A stretch of 64,000 nt of DNA from an uncultured Prevotella sp. (GTDB lineage: Bacteria; Bacteroidota; Bacteroidia; Bacteroidales; Bacteroidaceae), in assembly GCA_902800365.1 (NCBI GenBank), contig CADCEF010000014.1, positions 33,858 through 97,857 on the forward strand. Reading direction: 5' to 3'. The position numbers and the translations under genes are program-made. A model generated the notes under the pieces. The model worked only from the letters and a program-made list of their open reading frames with translations, was not told the origin of the DNA and ran no database searches. How positions within the stretch are numbered: the stretch's first letter is position 1; each line of letters starts with the position of its first letter. This document shows positions 52,001 through 61,051 of the stretch, piece by piece.

Positions 52001-52274
52001 TGCGCAGCGTTTTTGTGCTAACTGCTACCTCAAGAGGCTCCATGCCTACATAGGTAATACGCAGAGTCTTCATGCCCTCAGGAACATCGAGGGTGAAGTT
52101 GCCATCATAATCGGTAATGGTACCAATGCCAGCATTTCCAACTACCTGGATTGTAGCTCCGATAATTGGCTCGTTATCCTCATAACTTACCACGGTACCA
52201 GTAACCTTTGTTTGTGCCAGCGATATTCCCACACTAAGGAATAGCCCAGCCAACATCATACTGAGTTTTTTCAT
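49002..52274 (-). CDS. SusC/RagA TonB-linked outer-membrane transporter 1
   Basis: 1090 aa. Signal peptide (to about residue 20, SLAQ), a carboxypeptidase-D-like domain (about 22-95), and TonB box/plug start LDEVVVVAYGTQKKTSLTGS (about 107-126). The plug contains the usual SGVQV/IRGVGT and NGVILITTKKG motifs, followed by a 22-strand barrel ending in KF. It imports ligand bound by SusD 1. The promoter is at 52383-52391. Plug sequences are nearly identical to those of SusC 2, indicating duplication or exchange. Confidence 0.95.
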   Translation of the reverse strand: MKKLSMMLAGLFLSVGISLAQTKVTGTVVSYEDNEPIIGATIQVVGNAGIGTITDYDGNFTLDVPEGMKTLRITYVGMEPLEVAVSTKTLRIQLRNDVHTLDEVVVVAYGTQKKTSLTGSIQEVKSEAIELRPTSSVASALEGSVTGVQVNSTVGAPGEDPQIRIRGVGTVNGSSSPLYILDGVPYSGSISDLNPQDIESMSVLKDAASAALYGNRASNGVILITTKKGKQGKMNITFDVKQGTYSRGIAEYDRLGAREWMEAQWLNMKNNRMAAGDDAATAGAYASKHLIADRLQLNIFDKADEALFTADGKLVSDARIKGTYGEDLDWYKQAIGHGYRQEYNFNANGATEKSDYLVSLGYLDEQGYLKTSGFDRLSARLSGNIQPADWLKVGVSLNATHQNFNAGYGTGNANTNPFNFCRKISPIYPVHAHNLTTGEYYLDGMGNLMYDGGSYIDPDGQVVHTRNQYPDRHIIWENQLNTDKIIRNTVNSIAYANIILPYNFTLSLKGSLNLSNDSENKYYSAVIGDGKANNGRLRRTDVRQKNYTFQQQLHWRQEFGVHSVDALLGHESYKLTRNYMASGKDSEIVPNLTNLLNFTQFAQLLDYNDNYTLESYLGRVRYGYDSRYNIEFSFRRDGSSRFAKNARWGNFWSTGASWVISNEKFMKQYDWVNYLKLRADYGEVGNDSGSGLYGYMALYQQDVHAGKGAYYISQLPNEDLKWETGQSWGVAIEGRLFNKLNFNVEYFDRRNKDLIFNVYNPLSAGATDTTTPQSVTTMNLGTISNHGVEISGDMDVYKSKNWSVNVGASITFEKNKVVKLPEQNRDGIIDGTKKIVEGMDRYQFYTYTWEGVNTKNGLSLYKFNDDEYFFTDGGTTYGNPAGTEITGSQKNAVVVIDGTPYSYLTTYGKREFHGSAMPTAYGSFNFSVSYKAFSLYTLFTYQLGGKVMDSNYQLLMNSQSTPTALHKDVLKGWTADQATATDAIDRNGVPMLSDVPVIVSGLEADLNSTSSRWLTSASYLILKNINLSYQLPKELVRKAGIENVMLTLTCENLFTLTSRKGMNPQQNFAGTQSATFVTPRIFSAGVNIKF

Positions 52275-52382
52275 TTAAAACTTAAAAAATTAATAATATA
52301 TTAGTAATTACTTAAATACTTAAACAAACTAAATTCTTCTACTTTTCCTAAATTAAATTTGCCATTCCTCACGAAATGGGCT

Positions 52383-52391
52383 GCAAAATTA
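52383..52391 (-). promoter_or_regulatory. promoter -7 element for susCD pair 1
   Basis: TAATTTTGCAGCCC on the minus strand, matching the -7 region of pair 2 (57482-57490) in position and following bases. Confidence 0.55.
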
Positions 52392-52444
52392 CTAAGATAT
52401 TTTGAAACTACCAAAGAAATATTAATAAATATTTATTTAATATG

Positions 52445-52484
52445 CTAAAAAATGACCGACCCCAAGAAAGAGCCAGCCATTTTT
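52445..52484 (-). terminator. terminator of susCD pair 2
   Basis: On the minus strand TGGCTGGCT pairs, with G-T pairs, with GGTCGGTCA and is followed by TTTTTT. Confidence 0.55.
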
Positions 52485-52508
52485 GCTAGAATATATACAT
52501 GAAAAAAA

Positions 52509-54086
52509 TTATTCCTCGCCAGATGCAGTTTCCTTATTTTTGAAGGCGCCGTTGTACTGAGTCTCGCGCTCTGGAATCACCCATGTCCACTGGTTGGCAT
52601 CGTTAGGACCAACGGTGGTTACATAAGCCTTCAGGAAGCTACCACCGTCTTCCCAAGTCTTACGCACGATGGTGTCGCCCCAACGCTTGTAGTCGAACCA
52701 GTCGTAACCCTCGCCCCAGAGGTCGAAGCGGCGATAGAGCTTGATTTCGGCCAGCAGGTCGTCGCCGGTCTTGGTGCTCTTCTGCAGCTCTGGGTCGCGC
52801 TCCTTGTTGGCATCGAAGAGCAGCTGCTGAGCCTCGGCATACTTGCCCAGATGGCAATCGGCCTCAGCCTCGATATAATACATCTCGGCCGCACGGAACA
52901 ATGAGAATGAACCGCCACCAGGTGTGAACTCACAACGATGCTTCATCTGAGCATAAGCGTAGATGAGCGATGTGCTGTAGAAGCGATCGCCATAGTCGGC
53001 AAAGGCACGCTTGTAGAGCGCCTTGGTGCTACGTCCGGCAGCATTACACTCGGCCAGCTCCTCAGCGGTTGGAACCAGATAGAGGTCGCGGCGAACGTCG
53101 CTCTCAGGAATCTGGTCAATCAGCTCCTTGCTGATGGCTGTAGGATAAGTACGGCACTGAGAAGAGCTTGAGTTTGAACCCTGATAAGCATAGAAGCTAT
53201 AGTAGTAGAGTGTCTGCTCCTGACCCTCGTAAACACCCCAAATCCACTCGGGGTTATAGTTGTAGCCACCATCGGCATACTGAGCGTTGCTCATAAGGGG
53301 GTGGTTGGCCTTAGCCAGAGCAGCATACTTGGCTGCATTCTGCCAATCCTGCTTGGTAACAGCAGCACGGGCATAAACGGCATAAGCCACATCGAGGTTT
53401 GGTTTGTAGAACTCGTAGATGTTAGCCACGGTGTTCGTGCCACGGTCCTTACCACTCTTCTGGAACAGACTGATGGCCTCGTCGAGGTCGCTGTAAACCT
53501 GAGCGTAAGTCTCTTCGAGCGTAGCCAGAGGCTGGTCGCCGGTGCTCTGATCCAGTCGCAGGATGATACCGTCGGTCTTACCCTGCTCGTCGCTCCAGCG
53601 GTGACAGTAAATCTGCGAGAGCATGAAGAAAGCGTAAGCACGGAATGTAAGTGCCTGAGCCTTTACATAAGCCTTATCTTCCTCGGTACCGCTGGCATTG
53701 TCGATGTTACAGATGATGCTGTTGGCATTGCTAATCTGCTTATAATAGTAGTACCATGCAAAGTAATCGTAGATAGAAGTCTTCATCAGGTGGTATGTCT
53801 GATTGAAGATGGGAGTGAAACCAGAATAGTTAACCTTCTGGAAATCGTTGCCTGGATAGTTTCCGTACCAGGTCTTGATAGAACCTTCGCCGTTCCATCC
53901 CTGTGAAGAACAGTACTGCTGAGTCATAGCACGGCACATACCGTTGATAACCAGAGAAGCATTCTTGGCCGATTCAATCATCACAGAGGTGCCCTCTGCG
54001 TTCTGAGGAGCCGTCTCCAGATAACCGCTCTCACAAGCTGTGAGGCTCAGGGCAGCCACGCTCAATATATATATATACTTCTTCAT
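52509..54086 (-). CDS. SusD/RagB-family outer-membrane lipoprotein 2
   Basis: 525 aa. Lipobox SLTAC near residue 18, and the same helical architecture and C-terminal YRRFDLWGEGYDWFDYKRWG block as SusD 1. It is encoded 35 bases after its SusC partner (54122-57406), so the two form one operon. The close similarity of the two SusD proteins suggests that the pairs arose by tandem duplication and may bind related oligosaccharides. Confidence 0.95.
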   Translation of the reverse strand: MKKYIYILSVAALSLTACESGYLETAPQNAEGTSVMIESAKNASLVINGMCRAMTQQYCSSQGWNGEGSIKTWYGNYPGNDFQKVNYSGFTPIFNQTYHLMKTSIYDYFAWYYYYKQISNANSIICNIDNASGTEEDKAYVKAQALTFRAYAFFMLSQIYCHRWSDEQGKTDGIILRLDQSTGDQPLATLEETYAQVYSDLDEAISLFQKSGKDRGTNTVANIYEFYKPNLDVAYAVYARAAVTKQDWQNAAKYAALAKANHPLMSNAQYADGGYNYNPEWIWGVYEGQEQTLYYYSFYAYQGSNSSSSQCRTYPTAISKELIDQIPESDVRRDLYLVPTAEELAECNAAGRSTKALYKRAFADYGDRFYSTSLIYAYAQMKHRCEFTPGGGSFSLFRAAEMYYIEAEADCHLGKYAEAQQLLFDANKERDPELQKSTKTGDDLLAEIKLYRRFDLWGEGYDWFDYKRWGDTIVRKTWEDGGSFLKAYVTTVGPNDANQWTWVIPERETQYNGAFKNKETASGEE

Positions 54087-54121
54087 AATTATTTCTTTTT
54101 TACTTTTTCAGTTTTTCACCT

Positions 54122-57100
54122 TTAGAATCTTACATTCAAGCCTACTGAGAAAACGCGTGGTGTTACCAGCGAGTTGCTCTGTGTTCCTGCATACGACATC
54201 TGTGGGTTCATACCCTGGCGAGCTGTCTTGGTAAACAGGTTCTCGCAAGCCAGTGTCAGTGTTACGCCCTCAAGGTCAGCCTTACGCACCCACTCCTTAG
54301 GCAGCTGGTAGCTCAGGTTGATGTTCTTCAGGATGAGATAGCTGGCGCTGGTGAGCCAACGTGATGATGTTGAGGTGAGCGATGCTGTGATATCGCTGTT
54401 GATGGTTGGCGAGTAGTTCAGCATGGGCAAACCGTTAGGATCAACGGCGTCAGTGGCTGTAGCCTTATCGTATGTCCATGAGTTCAGAGCGTCCTTGTGC
54501 AGGTTGGCGGGCGATGTTCCCTCCGACATCAGACTCTGGTAGTTGTAGTCCATCACCTTTCCACCCAGTGAGTAGGTGAACAGGGTATACAGACTCAGCG
54601 ACTTCCATGACACGCTGAAGTTGAAGCTACCGTAGGCTGTAGGCATAGCCGAGCCGTGGAACTCTTTCTTGGCATACGATGTGGTGTAGGCGTAAGGTGT
54701 GTTGTTAATCACTACTACACCGTCGAGCTTACTACCGGTAAGCTCTGTACCGTTTGTGGCGTCACCATATACGTTGCCGTCGGCATCTTTGAAGAAGTAC
54801 TCCTCGTCGTTGAACTTATAGAGTGAGAGTCCGTTCTTGGTGTTGATACCCTCGTAGGTGTAAACAAAGTAAGCGTAACGGTCCTTGCCCTCAATAATCT
54901 TCTTGGTTCCGTCGATGATACCGTCCTTGTTCTGCTCAGGCATCTTCAGCACCTCGTTCTTCAGCAGGGTGATGTTAGCACCTACGTTCACCTTCCAATC
55001 CTTGTTCTTGAACACGTCCATATCGGCAGAAATCTCGATACCCTTGTTTGAGATGGTACCGATATTCTTGGTAACCACGGCCTCGGCTGAGCTTGTGGTG
55101 GTACCACCAGCCGACAGAGGCAGGTTCACATCGAACAACAGGTCCTTGTTGCGCTTGTCGAAGTACTCGATGCTGAAGTTCAGCTTGTTGAACAAGCGAC
55201 CATCAACAGCAACGCCCCATGACTGACCTGTTTCCCACTTCAAATCCTCGTTAGGCAACTGCGAAATCCAGTAAGCACCCTCCTTGGCGTTCTGTGTTGA
55301 GCCATAGAGTGCCCAGTAGCCGTAAAGGCCCGAACCGGCATCGTTACCCACCTGTCCGAAGTCGGCACGCAGTTTCAGGTAGTTCACCCAGTCGTAAGCC
55401 TTCATGAAGTTCTCGTTAGAGATAACCCAGTTGGCACCAACGCTCCAGAAGTTACCCCAGCGGGCATTCTTGGCAAAGCGCGAGCTACCGTCGCGACGGA
55501 AGCTTGCCTCAAAGTTATAGCGGTTGTCGTAGCCATAGCGTGCACGGGCCAGATACGACTCTGTACGGTAGTTGCTATCGTAGTCGTAGAGGTTGGTGAT
55601 ATCTGTGTAGTTACGCAGTGTGCTCTTGCCCTCAAACACCTCGTTGGTCTTATAACCATACATATAATTATAGTTATTGTAGTAGTTCTCATGACCAATC
55701 AGGGCGTCGATAGAGTGTACACCATACTCGTGGTTCCAGTGCAGTTGCTGCTGGAAGGTGTAGTTCTTGTACTGATACTCCTCGCGCTTGGCACGGCCGT
55801 TGTTTCCCTTACCGTCACCAATCTGCGAGTTGTCGAACGAGCGGTTAACCGATGAACGCAGGTTCAGGTTACCCTTCAGCGAGAGGGTGAAGTTGTAAGG
55901 CAGATTGAAATCTACATAAGCCACAGAGTTCAGAGTGTTACGTGTGGTTCTGTCGATGTTGGCCTCGTTCTCCCAGATGACATGGCGATCGGCAAACTGG
56001 TTACGTGTTATCTGCACCTGACCGTCCTGGTCGATATATGAACCACCATCCCACTGCTTGTTTCCGAAAGCATCCAGAATGTACTCACCTGTGTTGATGT
56101 CGTGCAGGTGTACAGGATAGATAGGAGAGATATAACGGCTGAAGTAGAATGGGTTGGCGATAGAGGTATCACCATCGCTGTATGAGGTAGTGCGGTTCTG
56201 GTGTGTACCAGCCACGTTCAGACCCATCTTAACCCACTTCTTAGGCTGTACGTTCAAGGCAACGCGGGCTGAAAGACGGTCGAAACCAGAGCTCTTCATA
56301 TAGCCGTTCTCATCGAGATAACCCAGCGACAGCAGATAGTCTTTCTTCTCGTCGGCACCGTTGATGCTGAGGTTGTACTCCTGGCGATAGCCGCTGCGAA
56401 CGGTCTGGTCGAACCAGTCGAGGTCGCCATTGTAGCCATCCAGAATCTTAGCATCGCTCACAATCTTACCATCTTCGGTAAAGAGCTTATCGTTAGCTTT
56501 ATTAAAGATGTTCAGATATACGCGGTTATCAAAAATATCGGCAGTAGCAGCAGCCTTGGCCTCTGCATCGCTGGCAGCACCGTGCATATTGTTGAAGTTG
56601 CGCAGGTTCTGCCACTCCAGCTCCATAAACTCGTATGGGTTTACGGTGCTGTACTCCTTGATACCACGGCTGTAGGTACCCTGCTTAATGTCGAGCGTTA
56701 CGTTCAGCTTGCCCTGCTTACCCTTCTTGGTGGTAATCAGGATGACACCGTTAGAGGCGCGGTTACCATACAGGGCAGCCGAGGCAGCATCCTTCAGTAC
56801 CGACATACTCTCGATATCGGCAGGGTTCAGGTCGCTGATGTTTCCGCCAAAAGGTACACCGTCTAATATATAAAGAGGTGTAGACGAGCCGTTAACGGTT
56901 CCCACACCGCGGATGCGGATAGATGGGTCGTCACCAGGCTGTCCGTAAGTGCTGTTCACCTGCACACCTGTAACGGTTCCTTCCAGAGCCGATGCTACTG
57001 ATGATGTAGGGCGCAACTCGATGGCCTCGCTCTTAACCTCCTGGATGGAGCCGGTAAGCGAAGTCTTCTTCTGTGTACCGTATGCCACAACCACTACCTC

Positions 57101-57406
57101 GTCGAGTGTGTGCACATCGTTACGAAGCTGAATGCGCAATGGTTTTGCACTTACAGCCACATCAAGCGGTTCCATACCAATGTAGGTAATACGCAAGGTC
57201 TTTCGACCCTCGGGAACCATTAATTCAAACTTTCCGTCGTAGTCTGTGATGGTACCAACACCTTGCTCTCCTACAATCTGGATAGTAGCGCCGATAATCG
57301 GCTCGTTCTCCTCGTAGGTCACAACTGTACCAGTCACCTTCGTTTGTGCCAGTGCCAATCCAATAAACATGAACAGGCCGGCTAAGGTCAAACTGATTCT
57401 TCTCAT
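54122..57406 (-). CDS. SusC/RagA TonB-linked outer-membrane transporter 2
   Basis: 1094 aa. Signal peptide ending LALAQ, CarboxypepD-like domain, TonB box/plug LDEVVVVAYGTQKKTSLTGS, NGVILITTKKG, and a beta-barrel C terminus NVRF. It is paired with SusD 2. The promoter at 57482-57490 faces away from the cellobiose phosphorylase promoter (57597-57605) in a shared 251-base intergenic region. Uptake of beta-1,4-gluco-oligosaccharides is suggested only by that neighbour. Confidence 0.95.
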   Translation of the reverse strand: MRRISLTLAGLFMFIGLALAQTKVTGTVVTYEENEPIIGATIQIVGEQGVGTITDYDGKFELMVPEGRKTLRITYIGMEPLDVAVSAKPLRIQLRNDVHTLDEVVVVAYGTQKKTSLTGSIQEVKSEAIELRPTSSVASALEGTVTGVQVNSTYGQPGDDPSIRIRGVGTVNGSSTPLYILDGVPFGGNISDLNPADIESMSVLKDAASAALYGNRASNGVILITTKKGKQGKLNVTLDIKQGTYSRGIKEYSTVNPYEFMELEWQNLRNFNNMHGAASDAEAKAAATADIFDNRVYLNIFNKANDKLFTEDGKIVSDAKILDGYNGDLDWFDQTVRSGYRQEYNLSINGADEKKDYLLSLGYLDENGYMKSSGFDRLSARVALNVQPKKWVKMGLNVAGTHQNRTTSYSDGDTSIANPFYFSRYISPIYPVHLHDINTGEYILDAFGNKQWDGGSYIDQDGQVQITRNQFADRHVIWENEANIDRTTRNTLNSVAYVDFNLPYNFTLSLKGNLNLRSSVNRSFDNSQIGDGKGNNGRAKREEYQYKNYTFQQQLHWNHEYGVHSIDALIGHENYYNNYNYMYGYKTNEVFEGKSTLRNYTDITNLYDYDSNYRTESYLARARYGYDNRYNFEASFRRDGSSRFAKNARWGNFWSVGANWVISNENFMKAYDWVNYLKLRADFGQVGNDAGSGLYGYWALYGSTQNAKEGAYWISQLPNEDLKWETGQSWGVAVDGRLFNKLNFSIEYFDKRNKDLLFDVNLPLSAGGTTTSSAEAVVTKNIGTISNKGIEISADMDVFKNKDWKVNVGANITLLKNEVLKMPEQNKDGIIDGTKKIIEGKDRYAYFVYTYEGINTKNGLSLYKFNDEEYFFKDADGNVYGDATNGTELTGSKLDGVVVINNTPYAYTTSYAKKEFHGSAMPTAYGSFNFSVSWKSLSLYTLFTYSLGGKVMDYNYQSLMSEGTSPANLHKDALNSWTYDKATATDAVDPNGLPMLNYSPTINSDITASLTSTSSRWLTSASYLILKNINLSYQLPKEWVRKADLEGVTLTLACENLFTKTARQGMNPQMSYAGTQSNSLVTPRVFSVGLNVRF

Positions 57407-57481
57407 GTAATTTCTAAGTTTTAATTAAGTATAAAAAGTTATTATTTAATTATATCCAGTCCATTTTCCTCCAATCGGGTC

Positions 57482-57490
57482 GCAAAATTA
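57482..57490 (-). promoter_or_regulatory. promoter -7 element for susCD pair 2
   Basis: TAATTTTGCGACCC on the minus strand, 76 bases upstream of the start at 57406. Confidence 0.55.
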
Positions 57491-57596
57491 CGATTAATAT
57501 TTCAAAAATCAAATAAAAATTATCAAAAAGTAATGCTTTCATGCTCTTTTTTAACCTTTTGATAACATAAGCCTTGTTTCGTATCAATCTTTTTAT

Positions 57597-57605
57597 TAAC
57601 TTTGC
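57597..57605 (+). promoter_or_regulatory. promoter -7 element for cellobiose phosphorylase
   Basis: TAACTTTGC, 52 bases upstream of the ATG, with a TTG-containing upstream element near 57574. Confidence 0.55.
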
Positions 57606-57657
57606 AGGCACATTTTAATTAAAAACATTAAGAACAATCTTTAAAAATAACATAACA

Positions 57658-60099
57658 ATGGAACAGCAGAAACGTTACGGTCATTTCGACGACCAGAACC
57701 GCGAGTACGTCATTACCGACCCGCAGACACCATGGCCTTGGATCAACTACCTGGGCAACGAGGATTTCTTCTCATTAATCTCTAATACCGCTGGTGGCTA
57801 TTCTTTCTATAAGGATGCCAAGTTCCGCCGCATTACACGCTATCGTTACAATAATGTACCAATGGATAACGGCGGTCGATACTTTTATATCAAAGACGGC
57901 GATACCGTTTGGAATCCAGGATGGAAGCCTTGCAAGACTCCACTCGATTTCTACGAGTGCCGCCACGGTATGAGCTACACCCGCATCACCGGTCGTAAGA
58001 ATGGCGTAGAGGCTAGCGTGCTGTTCTTTGTACCACTTAAGAAGTGGGCCGAGGTGCAGGAACTTACCCTCAAGAACGATTCGAAGGAGACCAAGACGCT
58101 GAAGCTCTTCTCGTTCGAAGAGTGGTGCCTCTGGAATGCCGCTACAGATATGGAAAACTTCCAGCGTAACTTCTCTACGGGCGAAGTGGAGATAGAGGGT
58201 AGCACCATCTATCACAAGACCGAGTATCGCGAGCGCCGCAACCACTATGCTTTCTATCACGTGAATACTGAGATTCAGGGCTTCGACACCGACCGCGAGA
58301 CCTTCGTAGGCCTTTACAACGAGTTTGCCGATCCTCAGGTGGTGATGGAGGGTAAGCCCCGCAACAGCCACGCCCACGGCTGGAGCCCCATCGCCTCGCA
58401 CTACATCGAGGTAACCCTCGCCCCAGGCGAGAGCAAGGACTTCGTGTTCCTCCTCGGTTATATCGAAAACGAGCAGGATAAGAAGTTCTCAGCTCCTCAG
58501 GTTATCAACAAGGATAAGGCTCACGCACTCATTGCAGAGCTCGACACCACTGCCAAGGTTGACAAGGCATTTGCTGAGCTCAATGCATATTGGGATGCTC
58601 TGCTTAATATATATAATGTACGCACAGGTAACGATAAGCTAGACCGCATGGTGAACATCTGGAACCAGTATCAGTGTATGGTTACCTTCAACTTCTCTCG
58701 TTCGGCATCGTTCTTCGAGAGTGGTGTAGGTCGTGGCATGGGCTTCCGCGATAGTAATCAGGACCTTGTGGGCTTTGTTCACCAGATTCCACCTCGCGCA
58801 CGTCAGCGCATCATCGATATCGCATCTACACAGTTCCCTGATGGCGGATGCTATCACCAGTATCAGCCTCTTACCAAGCGAGGCAACAATGATATCGGCG
58901 GTGGATTCAACGACGACCCATGCTGGCTCATCTTCGGAACTGTGGCTTACATCAAGGAGACAGGTGACTTCTCAATCCTCGACGAGATGGTGCCATTCGA
59001 CAATCAGCCAGGCTCTGAGGTAACACTCTTCGAGCACTTGAAGATTTCGATGGATCACGTCATTAAGAACCTTGGTCCTCACATGTTGCCACTCATCGGC
59101 CGTGCCGACTGGAACGACTGCTTGAACCTGAACTGCTTCTCATGGGATCCTAACGAGAGCTTCCAGACTACAGAGAACGTATCAGAGGGCACAAAGGCTG
59201 AAAGCTTGATGATTGCAGGTCTCTTCGTTGTTACAGGAAAAGACTATGTAGCTCTGTGCAAGAAGATTGGTAAGGATGCCGAGGCTGAGCGCATGCAGAA
59301 GGCTATCGACGCTATGATCGAGGCTGTTAAGAAGCATGGTTGGGATGGCGAGTGGTATCTCCGCGCATACGACTTCTATGGCAATAAGATTGGTAGCAAC
59401 GAATGCGAGGAGGCCAAGATATTCATCGAGAGTCAGGGTTGGTGCACCATGGCCGAGATCGGCGCCGAGGAAGGCATGGTAGCCAAGAGTCTCGACAGCT
59501 GTAAGAAATACCTCGAGTGCGAGCACGGTATGGTACTCAACAATCCCGCCTTCACCAAGTACATCTACGAGTATGGCGAGATCTCCAGCTATCCCGAGGG
59601 CTACAAAGAGAATGCAGGTATCTTCTGCCACAACAATCCTTGGGTCATCATCGGCGAGTGTATCGCAGGTCGTGGTAACGATGCCTGGAGCCACTACGCT
59701 AAGATCCTGCCTTCGTATGTAGAAGAGAAATATCAGACTCTGCACAAGGTTGAGCCATACGTAAACTGCCAGATGGTGGCTGGTAAGGACGCATTCAAGC
59801 CAGGTGAGGGTAAGAACTCATGGCTCACCGGTACTGCCGCCTGGATGTGGTACACCGTTTCGGAGTTCATCCTCGGCATCAAACCCGACTACGATGGCAT
59901 CCGCATCGACCCATGTCTGCCTGACACCGCCGGCGACTACACCGTTCAGCGTAAGTTCCGCGATGCTGAGTACGAGATAACCATTCATCCAAACGGCTCA
60001 CAGAAGGGTGTTAAGAGCATCACTCTGGATGGCGCCAAGATTGATGGCACAGTAATACCCTACTCTGCTGGCAAGCATACCGTTGAGGTTACGATGTAA
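57658..60099 (+). CDS. cellobiose phosphorylase (GH94)
   Basis: 813 aa, the size of clostridial cellobiose phosphorylase, and similar along the whole length as far as I recall it. N-terminal beta domain with [19 protein letters not shown] and [10 protein letters not shown], then an (alpha/alpha)6 barrel with [12 protein letters not shown] (catalytic Asp) and [15 protein letters not shown]-terminal [12 protein letters not shown]. It splits cellobiose with phosphate into glucose-1-phosphate and glucose in the cytoplasm (no signal peptide). It is divergent from the susCD pairs. Confidence 0.92.
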   Translation: MEQQKRYGHFDDQNREYVITDPQTPWPWINYLGNEDFFSLISNTAGGYSFYKDAKFRRITRYRYNNVPMDNGGRYFYIKDGDTVWNPGWKPCKTPLDFYECRHGMSYTRITGRKNGVEASVLFFVPLKKWAEVQELTLKNDSKETKTLKLFSFEEWCLWNAATDMENFQRNFSTGEVEIEGSTIYHKTEYRERRNHYAFYHVNTEIQGFDTDRETFVGLYNEFADPQVVMEGKPRNSHAHGWSPIASHYIEVTLAPGESKDFVFLLGYIENEQDKKFSAPQVINKDKAHALIAELDTTAKVDKAFAELNAYWDALLNIYNVRTGNDKLDRMVNIWNQYQCMVTFNFSRSASFFESGVGRGMGFRDSNQDLVGFVHQIPPRARQRIIDIASTQFPDGGCYHQYQPLTKRGNNDIGGGFNDDPCWLIFGTVAYIKETGDFSILDEMVPFDNQPGSEVTLFEHLKISMDHVIKNLGPHMLPLIGRADWNDCLNLNCFSWDPNESFQTTENVSEGTKAESLMIAGLFVVTGKDYVALCKKIGKDAEAERMQKAIDAMIEAVKKHGWDGEWYLRAYDFYGNKIGSNECEEAKIFIESQGWCTMAEIGAEEGMVAKSLDSCKKYLECEHGMVLNNPAFTKYIYEYGEISSYPEGYKENAGIFCHNNPWVIIGECIAGRGNDAWSHYAKILPSYVEEKYQTLHKVEPYVNCQMVAGKDAFKPGEGKNSWLTGTAAWMWYTVSEFILGIKPDYDGIRIDPCLPDTAGDYTVQRKFRDAEYEITIHPNGSQKGVKSITLDGAKIDGTVIPYSAGKHTVEVTM

Positions 60100-60120
60100 T
60101 ATAAATAAGAGTTTAAAAGT

Positions 60121-60151
60121 AATCCCCGCTCAGTTAAGTCTGACGGGGATT
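60121..60151 (+). terminator. bidirectional terminator
   Basis: AATCCCCG/CGGGGATT with inner TCAG/CTGA, then ATTGTTTT. It lies between the convergent phosphorylase gene and the 284-aa gene. Confidence 0.75.
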
Positions 60152-60164
60152 ATTGTTTTACCAT

Positions 60165-61019
60165 TTAATTCAGCGTTTTGGTTATCTGGGTGATACCCTT
60201 ACACTCTATACGATCGCTACCTGAGCGTTTCACCCATACATGGCCCAGCTTCTGGTCAATCTTCTCTACAATGTAGTTGGGTTTGTAGTAGTCAAGCCAT
60301 TCGCACCACACCTTGTCGCCCTTCTTAATCTTCTCCTTGAAAGGCACAAGTTTACAAACGTCCTTATCAACTGCCACAAGTTTGCTTGCCCATCCAGACA
60401 ATAGCAGTTTATTGCCATCAGCATGCATCAGTATACCGCTCTTCCACTCACCGTCTTCGCGATATGCAACCTGAGCTCCACTTTCCCACTCACCATCAGT
60501 CAACACGTTAAAAGAGTTAGGTTCCAACTTGCGGCCCTTGGCTCTTTCTTCTACCTTAGGATCGTTTGGATCATCAGGCCAATACAAATCGATGAAAACG
60601 GCTGTTGGCTCAGTTGGAGTACTGTCGTCAATAACAATGGCGCGCTGCATGCCGCTACCACCTTGCCACCATGTAAGGAGAATATCGCCCTTCTTGGCTT
60701 TCTGGCCTTTTTTCAATGGAACTATCAGAGCATTTGGCACCTCTACAGTTTCACCAAACCTTGCCACGGTAATTGTACCATCCCCCACTTTATCCACCTT
60801 AGTATCATACCAAATCAGAGTAGACTTTGTAAGGTCTTCGTTCTTTTTTACCGCACTAAAATAATGCCCTTGACAGCTGAGAACTGTCTGACCCAGTTCA
60901 GCTTCAATCTTTACGTTCTGTGGGAAGTCCCACGGCCATGCATTAGTTTTTTCTTGCGCAAAAGCGCCACTTGCTACCATCGCAGCAATCGTCATGGTTA
61001 ATAATCTCATAGTTTTCAT
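60165..61019 (-). CDS. secreted protein with SH3/Tudor-like repeats, 284 aa
   Basis: Signal peptide (MKTMRLLTMTIAAMVASGAFAQ). The mature part is beta-rich and Lys/Trp-rich, with three segments of the form KKGD-x-(V/I)L-x-W (near 102-114) and KKGDKVWCEWLDYYKP (near 237-252). This looks like small SH3/Tudor-like barrels that bind a ligand or charged polymer. Family unknown. It lies 32 bases after the SLC13 transporter gene, so it is probably cotranscribed. Confidence 0.65.
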   Translation of the reverse strand: MKTMRLLTMTIAAMVASGAFAQEKTNAWPWDFPQNVKIEAELGQTVLSCQGHYFSAVKKNEDLTKSTLIWYDTKVDKVGDGTITVARFGETVEVPNALIVPLKKGQKAKKGDILLTWWQGGSGMQRAIVIDDSTPTEPTAVFIDLYWPDDPNDPKVEERAKGRKLEPNSFNVLTDGEWESGAQVAYREDGEWKSGILMHADGNKLLLSGWASKLVAVDKDVCKLVPFKEKIKKGDKVWCEWLDYYKPNYIVEKIDQKLGHVWVKRSGSDRIECKGITQITKTLN

Positions 61020-61051
61020 AATTATAATTTAGATTGTTCTTAAAGTACCTT

